A stretch of 36,077 nucleotides of DNA, from contig JAFGLL010000050.1 of assembly GCA_016928095.1 (NCBI GenBank), forward strand, positions 1 to 36,077, in the 5' to 3' direction. The stretch comes from Thermoplasmatota archaeon (GTDB lineage Archaea > Thermoplasmatota > Penumbrarchaeia > Penumbrarchaeales > Penumbrarchaeaceae). The position numbers and the translations under genes are program-made. Within the stretch, counting starts at the first letter, position 1. Each line of letters begins with the position of its first letter. Below are positions 7,411-15,271 of this stretch, one piece after another. The notes beneath the pieces are model-generated. The model saw only the letters and a program-made list of their open reading frames with translations. It searched no databases and had not been told where the DNA came from.

Positions 7411-8421
7411 ATGGACTCAAAATCCGCAGTCATGTCTATCATTGCGATCAAACCTCAATCTATAGGGGAATTATTGAATAGACTACCCTTTGCCCCACCT
7501 ACTATCTACGAAGCTGTAAGGGACCTGGAAGAGAAAAATCTGTTAAGGAGAAAAGATGCACTCGTCCTCGTGGCAGATGGATTCAAAGCAAAAAAGATCG
7601 CAGATATCCATATTCTTTCACTAAGTCACGGCATCGATCCTGAATTCATAATGAAGGAAAGTACGCTTTCCATCTGGAAGACGCTAGAGGTGGAACGCGG
7701 TTATAAAGATGTGAAGGATCTTACCGGGTATTCTCTTGTTACGATCAAGAACATCATTTCCCATCTCGTGGAAATTGGGCTTGTAAAATTCATGCGAAGG
7801 AAACCTGTTATCGCCGTAAGAAAGGATGATCATCCGATCAACAAGGAACTGCAGATGCTCTTTTCCCGGGAAGAAAATGGTGAGACATATCACTATCCGG
7901 GAACCATCCCATTCAAAGAGAATTATGTGACACCGGATGAACTCCAAAAGATCCTTTTTAATAGGATCGGGGAAGGCATCTCCGTCAAGAACACGGGTTT
8001 CCTTGTTAAAAATGGAAAAGGGACCGTTTCGATCATGGAAAGCACAGATGAGGTTCCATCACTTGAGGAATTGTTTCTGAAAAAACTCCTAACCACAGAA
8101 GGTATTGAAGATCTCTGCATCAAGATCCTGAAAACAGGTGAACTTGATCTTGAAGGACTCCTTGAATTATCTGTTGAGAAAAAAATGACGTCGGTTGTGG
8201 GATGTTATCTAGATATTCTGAAAGATATCGATCAGGAGATCGTTTCTGATGAGATCATTGAGAAATTTTTTGGATTATCACAAATGGAGAAAAAAAGGAC
8301 ATTCCTAAAGCAAGAGAGATCGTATGGGAAAAGCGGATGGGAGAGAAAGTATGAGAAGAAATGGAACATTGATCTTTACCTTGACCTTGATGCCATCAGA
8401 CACGGAGTGAGATCAGCATGA
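7411..8421 (+). CDS. winged-helix regulator / candidate antitoxin
   Basis: A 336-residue protein with two predicted winged-helix regions: residues about 5-55 (SIGELLNRL, APPTIYEAVRDLEEKNLLRR) and about 95-135 (DVKDLTGYSLVTIKNIISHLVEIGLVKF). The C-terminal half is acidic and helical. It overlaps the nucleotidyltransferase frame by ATGA, a two-gene order typical of AbiE-like (type IV) toxin-antitoxin pairs in which the HTH protein is antitoxin and autorepressor. Family membership beyond HTH is inferred from context. The DNA here is visibly richer in A/T than its neighbours, suggesting acquisition. It is probably leaderless, with its own TATA box. Confidence 0.7.
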   Translation: MDSKSAVMSIIAIKPQSIGELLNRLPFAPPTIYEAVRDLEEKNLLRRKDALVLVADGFKAKKIADIHILSLSHGIDPEFIMKESTLSIWKTLEVERGYKDVKDLTGYSLVTIKNIISHLVEIGLVKFMRRKPVIAVRKDDHPINKELQMLFSREENGETYHYPGTIPFKENYVTPDELQKILFNRIGEGISVKNTGFLVKNGKGTVSIMESTDEVPSLEELFLKKLLTTEGIEDLCIKILKTGELDLEGLLELSVEKKMTSVVGCYLDILKDIDQEIVSDEIIEKFFGLSQMEKKRTFLKQERSYGKSGWERKYEKKWNIDLYLDLDAIRHGVRSA

Positions 8422-9149
8422 ACCTTGAACAGTTCCCAACCGATATCAAGAACGATATCGAGGACCAGAGCTTATCCATTCTTGACAGGATCAAGGAAAG
8501 GGTAATCGTTATCGGCGGATGGGCAGTTAGGGCCCATCTTGGGGAAGGTCATCATAGATACACACTTGATTTTGATGGAGTGACAGATGACAAGAATTTG
8601 GAGGTTATTCGAGAAGAGATGGAAGGATATGGTTTCAAGGCTCATCATTCGAATTGGAATCCAGTTCCTGAAGAAGTATAAACCGAGTGTTTCCGTCCCG
8701 GAAGCACTAAGAGAAGAGGTTGAGAAGATACAGATCAGGATCGAGATATCCGAACCAATGATCACAGAATTCCAGACTCCCCATTTCTTCGAATTCAGCT
8801 GACGGACTTCGAGGAAAAAGGGATTCCTTATCATGATAAAAGGAGAGAAGTAATGGTGAAGGTGCCTCCGATCGAACATATAACAGCAGTGAAACTTGGT
8901 CTACTGGTTGATTACAAGAACAATCATGACGCAGCGATGCTGCTTCAGAGAAGCGACCTCAAACTGGTTATCAAAGCAATTCTTGAAAACGATGATTGGA
9001 GGGAAATGGTCCTGCGAAGAATGCCAAAATTGAAAGGGAGGATCTCTCAGAGCGGACAACTGGAGAATACCCTTGCCCTTGCTGCCGGACTCAATATCAA
9101 GGAACACATCAAGAGGCTCGGTATCATTGAAGAAGCGTTGAGGAAATGA
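8418..9149 (+). pseudogene. AbiEii-like nucleotidyltransferase, disrupted by two frameshifts
   Basis: Three consecutive frame segments read as one nucleotidyltransferase of about 244 residues. Segment 1 (8418-8681) has VIGGWAVRAHLGEG and TLDFDGV, the GG and DxD metal-binding motifs (Asp51, Asp53). Segment 2, in another frame to 8802, continues FLKKYKPSVSVPEALREEV and QIRIEISEPM. Segment 3, back in the first frame to 9149, reads LTDFEEKGIPYHDKRREV and VPPIEHITAVKLGLL. The shifts fall near 8660-8675 and 8790-8800 and compensate each other. The fold resembles toxins of AbiEii/AbiGii type. Either the toxin has decayed or the assembly has two indels. As read, only the first 87 residues, containing the catalytic site, would be made. 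Confidence 0.7.
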
Positions 9150-9269
9150 CCGATTGGATCTCATCAATTCAAGGTTCAATACAGCGAAATCATAAGACCT
9201 AGGTACAATTCTCATATATTTTAATAAAAATACTGATATTATGCCGAATAATGCACGTAAAAGAAGAGA

Positions 9270-9289
9270 GCCACCAGAGGGATTCGAAC
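9270..9289 (-). repeat. tRNA-Thr 3'-end duplication
   Basis: The 20 bases GCCACCAGAGGGATTCGAAC (plus strand) are identical to 9428-9447, the T-arm and acceptor end of tRNA-Thr. The two copies are 158 bp apart in direct orientation. Such a partial tRNA copy is the usual mark of site-specific integration, but here the intervening segment is only about 138 bp and carries no gene. Confidence 0.85.
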
Positions 9290-9427
9290 TTCCGCAAAAT
9301 CAGCGATTTTGCTCACCTTGAGACTTCTCAATGAAATTCCTCGAAACGAAGTCTCAAGACCCTTCGGGGTTCGGATCCATCTATACCTTATATCCATTCA
9401 TCTCTTCGAGCTGAATGGAAAAATGGA
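9290..9427 (-). repeat. tRNA-Thr-linked unit with three stem-loops (158-bp periodicity)
   Basis: Between the two tRNA 3'-end copies are three inverted repeats: CCATTCA/TGAATGG (9394-9400, 9412-9418), CTTGAGACTTC/GAAGTCTCAAG (9317-9327, 9348-9358) and GCAAAATC/GATTTTGC (9294-9301, 9305-9312). A small ACCC-TTCG-GGGT hairpin lies at 9359-9370. No coding frame is visible. The same size and order of elements recurs downstream of tRNA-Arg. It could be a minimal integrated element, a structured RNA, or an accreted attachment site. Confidence 0.6.
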
Positions 9428-9500
9428 GCCACCAGAGGGATTCGAACCCCCGACCTGCTGATTACAAGTCAGCCGCTCAACCGAGCTAAGCTATGGTGGC
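9424..9500 (-). tRNA. tRNA-Thr (anticodon TGT)
   Basis: The minus strand reads GCCACCATAGCTTAGCTCGG at the 5' end. The acceptor GCCACCA pairs with TGGTGGC, the anticodon stem is GCTGA/TCAGC around the loop CTTGTAA (anticodon TGT, threonine), and the T-arm contains GGTTCGAATCC. Discriminator T is followed by an encoded CCA (9424-9426). No intron is seen. A TATA element lies at 9535-9542. Confidence 0.93.
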
Positions 9501-9534
9501 AGATCGTTGGTAAATCCACCCAATCATAATCTCG

Positions 9535-9542
9535 TTTATAAA
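9535..9542 (-). promoter_or_regulatory. TATA box for tRNA-Thr
   Basis: Palindromic TTTATAAA about 35 bp upstream of the mature tRNA 5' end, the usual distance for an archaeal tRNA promoter. Confidence 0.5.
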
Positions 9543-9603
9543 CAGTTCGATTATCATGATCCGGAGCAGTTCGGGGAACCGGAATGCCTCCATCATGACC
9601 AAG

Positions 9604-9613
9604 GCTTATATAT
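9604..9613 (+). promoter_or_regulatory. TATA box for rps15
   Basis: CTTATATATG lies about 45-54 bp before the uS15 ATG; a transcription start near 9635 would leave a leader of about 23 nt that includes GGAG at 9645-9648. Confidence 0.5.
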
Positions 9614-9657
9614 GAAAAGTATAATCCTCCCCCCCGATCCATCGGAGTCGATGAAAT

Positions 9658-10116
9658 ATGGCTAGGATGCACGCAAGGAGAAGGGGACGATCCTCCTCCA
9701 CGAAACCCTTCAGGACAAAGAAGCCCGAATGGCTGGAAGTGGACCGCAAGGAGATCTTGGACCTCATCCTGGAGCTTTACCGCAAGGGTCTATCAACATC
9801 ACAGATAGGAATAGAGCTTCGCGACGTCCACGGCATCCCCGATGTGAAGACCGCTCTGGGTACCTCGATGTACGATATTATCAAAGAGGGCGGGGAAAAG
9901 ATGGACTATCCCGAGGACATCATGAACCTCATGAGGAAGGCCGTCAGGATGCACCGGCATATGTCGGTGAACCACAAGGATGTCCACAATCTAAGGTCCC
10001 TCCAGCTCACCGAGGCAAAGATAAGAAGGCTCGGCAGATACTACTCTAAAATGGGCGTCCTGCCCGACCGCTGGAGCTACAGGCTGGAGAAGGCCAAGCT
10101 CATAGTGGCCGATTGA
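9658..10116 (+). CDS. rps15: ribosomal protein uS15 (archaeal type)
   Basis: A 152-residue protein with the archaeal/eukaryotic S15 N-terminal extension (MARMHARRRGRSSSTKPFR) and the conserved GLSTSQIGIELRDVHGIPDVK. The core follows with HMSVNHKDVHNLRSLQLTEAKIRRLGRYY, the rRNA-binding segment. It binds 16S rRNA early in 30S assembly. Length fits archaeal homologues. ATG 9658 is preceded by GGAG. The order rps15, RecJ-like DHH protein, Pcc1 is found in other euryarchaea and supports the annotation of its neighbours. Confidence 0.97.
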   Translation: MARMHARRRGRSSSTKPFRTKKPEWLEVDRKEILDLILELYRKGLSTSQIGIELRDVHGIPDVKTALGTSMYDIIKEGGEKMDYPEDIMNLMRKAVRMHRHMSVNHKDVHNLRSLQLTEAKIRRLGRYYSKMGVLPDRWSYRLEKAKLIVAD

Positions 10117-10178
10117 TCCTACCTATCTTTTAATATGTTCTCTGCTTTCCCTCATACGTTTACCCCGGGGTTCATCGT

Positions 10179-11579
10179 ATGGAAGATCCTCTGAAATGGA
10201 TGAAGGTACCCCAACCTCTGGTGGAAAGACTTGGGGATGCTGCTGCACTTATAGAATCCACGTCAAGTTCGGTCAGGATAATCTCTCATTACGACGGTGA
10301 TGGCATTTCATCCGCGGGGATCCTATCGAAGGCCATTGGTAGGCAGGGGTTGAGGTTCCATACAACGATGACGAACATCCTTAAAGACCAGGACATGGCC
10401 TCCATGGACGGAGGATTCGAGCTTCTTGTAGTATCCGATATGGGGTCCTCCCAGGTAGAGGCTATTTCCCATAGGGTCATGGAGCTCGGGGTCAGAGCCA
10501 TCATACTGGACCATCACAACGTCAACGGGAGGAAAGGTCCCTATTCCATTTCTGACGGGGGAGGCGTTGTGGAGATAAATCCCCGTTTTTACAATATAGA
10601 CGGGACTTCCGGCTGCTCGGGGGCCACCCTTTCCTTCCTTCTTGCATTGAGGCTGTCCACGGATAACATTGACCTCTGCACATTCTCGCTGGCGGGGTCA
10701 CTTGCTGACAGGCAGCATGTCCCAAGCTTCTCGGAGCTGAACTACAGTATCCGGAACCTTGCCATGGAAAAGGGCTACCTGAGGTCATCTCGGGGGATGC
10801 CCTTCTCCGGAAGGTCCGTCCTTGAGGCGCTGGTAACATCCAACGACCCGTTCATTGACGGGATATCAGGGGACGAGAGCGCCGTGAGATCGCTACTCTC
10901 GCAGATGGCCATCAATCCACTGGTTCCCATGGAGGATGTGGAACCAGAGAAGATGAAGGCACTCCAATCCTACATCTACATAAGACTCCTCCGCAACGGG
11001 GTCAAGAGGTACATAGTCAATGAACTCTTCAGGGAGAACTTCCATTCCCCCGAATACGGTCCACTTCAGGACCTTGCGTATGCCATCGACGGGTGCGGTA
11101 GGTTCGGGAAGGCATCTCTGGGTTTCCAGGTGGTCTGGGGAGACATGGATGCGTTCAGGCAGGCACTGGAGGAACGCTTCCAGAACAAGGTGCATATACA
11201 GGGGCTCCTTCTTAGGAGAAAGGAGGAAGGCGTCAACGGCCTTCACAACATCCAGTGGTTCATGATGGAGGAGGAGAAGCTGTCAGGGACCATTGCCGGC
11301 CTGGCGCATAATTATATTTTCGACCACGACAAACCGATGCTCGCCATCGCCAAGGGTAACGATGGTCAGATGAAGGTCTCATCCAGGGGGGACAGGGACC
11401 TCTGCGTGAAGGGACTGGACCTTGGGGTGGTGATGAGGGAGGCGGGGATGAAGGCCGGGGGTGGGGGCGGAGGCCATGATGTGGCTGCCGGAGCCCATTT
11501 TCCGTATGATAAACTGGATGAGTTCCTGGATACCTGCGATCGTATGGTCGGGGAGCAGCTCAGGAAGAAGGGTGGTTGA
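10179..11579 (+). CDS. RecJ-like DHH/DHHA1 phosphoesterase
   Basis: A 466-residue DHH-family protein, probably an archaeal single-strand-specific exonuclease related to RecJ/GAN. Metal-binding motifs are SHYDGDG (residues 36-42), VVSDMGSSQ (about 84-92), LDHHNVNG (Asp111-His112-His113) and the SLADR motif near residue 174. The C-terminal DHHA1-type region has the glycine-rich GGGGGGHDVAAGAHFP. Archaeal RecJ homologues act with GINS at the replication fork or in DNA/RNA processing; which role applies here cannot be told. A TATA-like CTTTTAATATG lies about 45 bp upstream. The stop is directly followed by the Pcc1 ATG. Confidence 0.88.
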   Translation: MEDPLKWMKVPQPLVERLGDAAALIESTSSSVRIISHYDGDGISSAGILSKAIGRQGLRFHTTMTNILKDQDMASMDGGFELLVVSDMGSSQVEAISHRVMELGVRAIILDHHNVNGRKGPYSISDGGGVVEINPRFYNIDGTSGCSGATLSFLLALRLSTDNIDLCTFSLAGSLADRQHVPSFSELNYSIRNLAMEKGYLRSSRGMPFSGRSVLEALVTSNDPFIDGISGDESAVRSLLSQMAINPLVPMEDVEPEKMKALQSYIYIRLLRNGVKRYIVNELFRENFHSPEYGPLQDLAYAIDGCGRFGKASLGFQVVWGDMDAFRQALEERFQNKVHIQGLLLRRKEEGVNGLHNIQWFMMEEEKLSGTIAGLAHNYIFDHDKPMLAIAKGNDGQMKVSSRGDRDLCVKGLDLGVVMREAGMKAGGGGGGHDVAAGAHFPYDKLDEFLDTCDRMVGEQLRKKGG

Positions 11580-11825
11580 ATGTCTCCCCGCGATGAAGGA
11601 GGGGTTCCCTCGAGGATCCGTCTGAAGATAACGCTGGACTCGGAGGAAGAAGCCCGGCGTGTTATGGCGGCCTTGAAGGTGGATGACGACGGGTATGTCA
11701 CCACCATCGTGGAGGGGTGCATGGTGATCGGTGATGTGGGGGCGGATTCGGTGGAAGGTGCTCGTAGAGCTGCCGACGATTGGCTGGCTTGCCTGATGGC
11801 TGTGGTGAAGGAAAAGACATCCTGA
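11580..11825 (+). CDS. pcc1: KEOPS complex subunit Pcc1
   Basis: An 81-residue protein with the Pcc1 pattern: RIRLKITLDSEEEARRVMAAL, then the beta-strand EGCMVIGDVGADSVEGARRA and a helical end WLACLMAVVKEK. Pcc1 is the dimerisation subunit of KEOPS, which makes N6-threonylcarbamoyl adenosine at tRNA position 37. The ATG follows the RecJ stop without a gap and GGGTGG lies just upstream, so the genes are co-translated. Context (rps15-recJ-pcc1) is conserved in euryarchaea. Confidence 0.85.
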   Translation: MSPRDEGGVPSRIRLKITLDSEEEARRVMAALKVDDDGYVTTIVEGCMVIGDVGADSVEGARRAADDWLACLMAVVKEKTS

Positions 11826-11897
11826 GAATGATCGGATGGGACACATTCTTTCAGTAGTTTTCAAATATTCGAATGGCATCCAGTATCCGGGGATTAG

Positions 11898-12512
11898 ATG
11901 TCTCAAGGAAAGGTCGGAGATACAGCGGTTTTTTTAAACAACGTTAAGAAGAGAAAAAGGGCCGGGATCATGTCCCTCATCGTGGGGATACCCAATTTCA
12001 TACTTGCCGTTCTTATGACCTTCGGAGGGATCGCTTTATCGGTCATTCTGGGGTTCATCGTCTACGGTCTGTTGAACGACAGCGGCGGTGATGATCCATG
12101 GAAGGAGCTTTGCATTGTTCTGATACTGATATTATTCATCGGTCTGCTCATCGCAGCGGTCGTCTTCACATTGATATCGCTGTTGTTCGCGATGGGTGTA
12201 GGAGGGCAGACCATAGGCGGGTGGTACGCCCTCAAGGGGAGACATTACATCAGGTCCCTTGTGCTGACCATGATAGGGTCCGTCGTATCCCTCCTTGCCG
12301 GCCTCTGTCTGCTGGGGGTCGGGGTTCTGGGTGACTTATCAACATCGTTGAGGGTGGTCACGATCGCTTTCGGAGTGTACGAGATCGCTTCTTCAGGCGT
12401 AACCCTGACGAGCTTTATCATGCTCCTTGGAACGAAAGAAACGTTCAGCAAGCCGAAGAAGAAAAAGAAGAAGGATAAGAAGAGGTCCGGTCCCGGGAAG
12501 AAGAAAAAGTGA
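11898..12512 (+). CDS. membrane protein with Lys-rich C-terminus, unknown function
   Basis: A 204-residue protein with four to five hydrophobic segments, approximately at residues 25-58 (one or two helices), 70-98, 118-145 and 150-174. It ends in a strongly basic tail rich in lysine (KPKKKKKKDKKRSGPGKKKK), likely cytoplasmic and able to contact nucleic acid or lipid headgroups. I do not recognise a family. A TATA-like TTCAAATATT lies about 35 bp before ATG 11898, so the mRNA is nearly leaderless. It converges with the pilin-like gene whose stop is 20 bp downstream. Confidence 0.75.
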   Translation: MSQGKVGDTAVFLNNVKKRKRAGIMSLIVGIPNFILAVLMTFGGIALSVILGFIVYGLLNDSGGDDPWKELCIVLILILFIGLLIAAVVFTLISLLFAMGVGGQTIGGWYALKGRHYIRSLVLTMIGSVVSLLAGLCLLGVGVLGDLSTSLRVVTIAFGVYEIASSGVTLTSFIMLLGTKETFSKPKKKKKKDKKRSGPGKKKK

Positions 12513-12532
12513 TAATGACAGATATGTCAAGA

Positions 12533-12940
12533 TCATGGGTTCGCGACGGGGTCCCCTTCGTACATCATCTTGTTGTTGATGACTATCTTGATGTGATATG
12601 TGGTCCCCCCGGTTATCTCCATCCCCGTATCCGCAAATATCTGGTCCCCCGCATACATCTCTGTCACTGGTACCAAGGCAACATCCACACCGTCGATAAT
12701 GACTCTCATCGTAGAGGTATCGAGGGGTTCGGAGCCGCCCAAGAGAACAATGGATACCGTGTTGTTGGATGCCTCGAGGTCCGTGTTGAAGAAGAACATT
12801 TCCCCTTTATCTCCGTTCCCTGATGAGATGCTGAACACCCATAAAGTGATCACCCCTGCGAGAATTACGGTTATCGCTACCATCAACAAGATAGCGATAA
12901 CAGGGGAGACCCCTTTATTGTCGGAGGGAATTGGACGCAT
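12533..12940 (-). CDS. archaeal pilin-like protein 1 (GVSPVIA class III signal)
   Basis: About 135 residues beginning MRPIPSDNKGVSPVIAILLM, a typical archaeal type IV pilin N-terminus (DUF1628-like), with likely PibD cleavage after NKG and a hydrophobic assembly helix to about residue 35 (GVITLWVF). The remaining 100 residues form a beta-rich head with STMRVIIDGVDVALVPV and TTYHIKIVINNKMMYEG. The open frame extends upstream to 13069, but the pilin signal fixes the start at ATG 12940. Probably part of adhesion or surface pili together with the two related genes to its right. Confidence 0.82.
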   Translation of the reverse strand: MRPIPSDNKGVSPVIAILLMVAITVILAGVITLWVFSISSGNGDKGEMFFFNTDLEASNNTVSIVLLGGSEPLDTSTMRVIIDGVDVALVPVTEMYAGDQIFADTGMEITGGTTYHIKIVINNKMMYEGDPVANP

Positions 12941-13284
12941 TGTGGACCTATCTAGATTGATGAATGGTTTTAATGGTTTCGGTGAATTTGCGGGAATAAT
13001 GGAAAAATACCTCACAATGATTTCTGATCTAATAGGAACTTCAACCATCGTTCTCCATAGATTATCCATATGAGGATCGAGAGCGGATCCCGTTAGAAGG
13101 GATACATGGAAAAGCCTTATTACTCCCCTGTAGTTATCCTCGGAATTCTTCTCATCCCTTGTAACCGATCATCGATCACAATATTTTTTAAAAACCGATA
13201 ATCTCATCATGACTCTCCCAAAGAAAATGATCAAAGACCCGAATTCGGATGGATCCATCACCGGGGATCCTCGTATATCCGGGA

Positions 13285-14043
13285 TCAGGCGCTTCTTATG
13301 ATGATATCGTTCATCCAGACGACATTGTCATCATCCAATGATATAATTTTAACATCGATCATCTGACCCACATTACTTTCATTGCGAGCCCAGCTGAAGG
13401 ATTCGGTATCCCCCGCCAGATCAACATCGGTGGATCGATCAAGGACGATACCATCCGCACGGACCTCGTACCTTTTCCAATCAACAGATCCGGAGAGGAT
13501 CTCGAAGATCATTGTGTTCTCCGATCCCTCTTCAGAGGCGTTCCAGGTGATCCACGCCGAGATGCAGATCACATCGACATAACCCTCTGTCTGCTTCCGT
13601 AAAACCATGATGTCCTTTTCCCATGCGACGGAGTTCCTCTCGACGTTCACTATCATGACCTCAACGGTATCACCCACGTTGCTTTCGGATACCGTCCATG
13701 TGAACGTCTCATTATCACCCTCCTCATCAACTTCATCGTGGAGCGGTAGATAATCACCATCGATCCGAACCTGGAAATTACTCCAATCGACGATATCGCT
13801 CAGGACAACGATCGTAAATGTGCAGATACCTCCTTGCTCCGTCTCACTGTAGTAGATCCGACCCTCCGCTTCAATGGTTCCCGGATCAATTTCATCCCCA
13901 TCGTGGGGTTCCCATCCCCAGAGGAATATCGTTCCTCCTATGACGGTCCCAATGAACAGGAGGAATATTACGAATATGGATGCAACGATGGCGATTACGG
14001 GTATGTCCAGAGGCCCCCCTTTTCTCCTGTTATTCTCCGACAT
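13285..14043 (-). CDS. membrane-anchored protein with two tandem pilin-head-like domains
   Basis: About 252 residues: MSENNRRKGGPLDIPVIAIV, one hydrophobic helix to GTIFLWGW, then two repeats. Repeat 1 has DIVDWSNFQVRIDG, TVSESNVGDTVEVMIVN and SVAWEKDIMV; repeat 2 has GSVDWKRYEVRADG, RNESNVGQMIDVKIIS and NVVWMNDIIIRS. The same pattern appears once in the pilin at 14340 (GKIDWTKYKV, VKIVN, KVVWDNDII). The N-terminus lacks the full GVSPVIA signal, so it may be a stable membrane anchor or minor pilin. ATG 14043 is preceded by AAGGGAT; TTG 14061 is an alternative start. Confidence 0.75.
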   Translation of the reverse strand: MSENNRRKGGPLDIPVIAIVASIFVIFLLFIGTVIGGTIFLWGWEPHDGDEIDPGTIEAEGRIYYSETEQGGICTFTIVVLSDIVDWSNFQVRIDGDYLPLHDEVDEEGDNETFTWTVSESNVGDTVEVMIVNVERNSVAWEKDIMVLRKQTEGYVDVICISAWITWNASEEGSENTMIFEILSGSVDWKRYEVRADGIVLDRSTDVDLAGDTESFSWARNESNVGQMIDVKIISLDDDNVVWMNDIIIRSA

Positions 14044-14297
14044 GTCTATCCCTTTGTTCAATGACGATCCCGGGTATATATCCTTTATCTTGATCGAAGT
14101 TCATCCCCTTTATCCGGATCAAGGCATTTCCACAGTAGTCCATTCCCAGGCAGAAAAAGATCGAAACCTCCCCCTAACTCAAGAAAGATTTCTTCCACTT
14201 CAAATTTAAACGTGTTCAGAGAAGAAATGAATCTGTGAGAAATGAAGCGGTCAAGAAGTAAAAACTAATCGGAAAAAGAAGGAAAAAATAAAAAGAT

Positions 14298-14323
14298 AAG
14301 GGTCCGCCGAAGGGGGGACCCTT
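14298..14323 (-). terminator. intrinsic-type terminator of pilin gene 3
   Basis: AAGGGTCC/GGACCCTT forms an 8-bp stem 17 bp downstream of the pilin stop, followed on the minus strand by ATCTTTTTATTTTTTCC, a T-rich tract. This suits a strongly expressed monocistronic pilin gene. Confidence 0.65.
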
Positions 14324-14339
14324 CTTAACGAAACAACGT

Positions 14340-14810
14340 TTAAGCGGTAGCGATAATATCGTTATCCCAGACTACCTTGTTATCGCCGATGTTGACGATC
14401 TTGACAGAGTACTCTGTTCCAGATACAAGAGCATCGGTGCCTGTGAGAGTTGTTGCAGAGAAAAATGCAGTATCTCCAGCATTGGATTCTCCCGTGTTAG
14501 CAGTTCCAATTGCAGTTGTTGAGGAAGTGTATACCACAGTAGTCTCAATCGTTACCTTGTACTTTGTCCAGTCGATCTTTCCCGAGATCACTTCGAGAGA
14601 GAGGCAGCTGTAATCCACCGATGAAACTGTTAATCCATTAACATCAATCTCTCCTCTGATATTCAATGTCTCCACATCTCCACCTGCATCGTCGGTGAAG
14701 CTCTGCGCCCACAGGAACACGACGCCCGCAAGCACCACCGTGATCGCAACCATCAGGATCACGGCGATGACGGGCGACACGCCCATATCGTTCTTTCTTA
14801 TTGCTTTCAT
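14340..14810 (-). CDS. archaeal pilin/archaellin-like protein 2
   Basis: About 156 residues beginning MKAIRKNDMGVSPVIAVILM, with the class III signal, likely cleavage before GVSP, and hydrophobic helix to FLWAQSF. The Ser/Thr-rich head contains LEVISGKIDWTKYKV, YTSSTTAIGTANTGESNAGD, EYSVKIVN and KVVWDNDIIATA. ATG 14810 is preceded by GGAGG with 7-base spacing and by a minus-strand TATA element (14866-14875). A terminator follows. These signals suggest high expression, making this the best candidate for the major pilin here. The head matches the duplicated domain in the neighbouring gene. Confidence 0.85.
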   Translation of the reverse strand: MKAIRKNDMGVSPVIAVILMVAITVVLAGVVFLWAQSFTDDAGGDVETLNIRGEIDVNGLTVSSVDYSCLSLEVISGKIDWTKYKVTIETTVVYTSSTTAIGTANTGESNAGDTAFFSATTLTGTDALVSGTEYSVKIVNIGDNKVVWDNDIIATA

Positions 14811-14865
14811 TTTTAGTCCTCCGTGTCCCCCTATTCGGAACACAGATCGAACATTTAGCGAATGT

Positions 14866-14888
14866 CTATTTAAACCTTTTTATAATAT
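14866..14888. promoter_or_regulatory. divergent TATA boxes (pilin gene, small plus-strand ORF)
   Basis: CTATTTAAAC (14866-14875) serves the minus-strand pilin gene, about 60 bp from its ATG. TTTTTATAATAT (14877-14888) faces right, about 35-45 bp before ATG 14921. The adjacent, back-to-back placement suggests two divergent promoters sharing one short region. Confidence 0.45.
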
Positions 14889-14920
14889 CGGTATGGATTT
14901 GGGACATCCCCAACGGGAAA

Positions 14921-15121
14921 ATGTGGGGTACGATGGAGAACTATTATATAATTGGTATCACGGGTGATAATACAGTGTTCGATGCGGAGAACGACATCAC
15001 GGTAATTGAAAGAGTTCTTTCGGCATGGGAACGAGGGGAAGCCGGGTTGCAGCAGTGCATACTGCTCTTCGGAGGGAGACCCGCTGGAAATGACAAATGT
15101 CACTATGCCACTTTACAATGA
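14921..15121 (+). CDS. possible small protein (66 aa), unknown
   Basis: A 66-residue frame after a rightward TATA element: MWGTMENYYIIGITGDNTVF, then DAENDITVIERVLSAWERGEAG and a cysteine-containing end. Codon use is like that of neighbouring genes and the product is a plausible soluble mixture of charged and hydrophobic residues. ATG 14933 (MENYY) is an alternative start. No convincing Shine-Dalgarno sequence and no recognised family, so this is a tentative gene. Confidence 0.38.
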   Translation: MWGTMENYYIIGITGDNTVFDAENDITVIERVLSAWERGEAGLQQCILLFGGRPAGNDKCHYATLQ

Positions 15122-15233
15122 TAGGATACTGTACATTGTACATTTAGTCTTATTCTTTTTTTACTGTCTAGTATTCGTCATTATCAACCTTTTGAGCGAT
15201 TTGGTATTTCCGGTTCAGGGGGAGACCTCGAAG

Positions 15234-15241
15234 GTTTTATA
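15234..15241 (+). promoter_or_regulatory. TATA box for tRNA-Arg
   Basis: TTTTATAG about 34 bp before the tRNA 5' end, the spacing expected for an archaeal tRNA promoter. Confidence 0.45.
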
Positions 15242-15271
15242 GAGGGTCCCCCGTTCCCCTACTGATATTTT

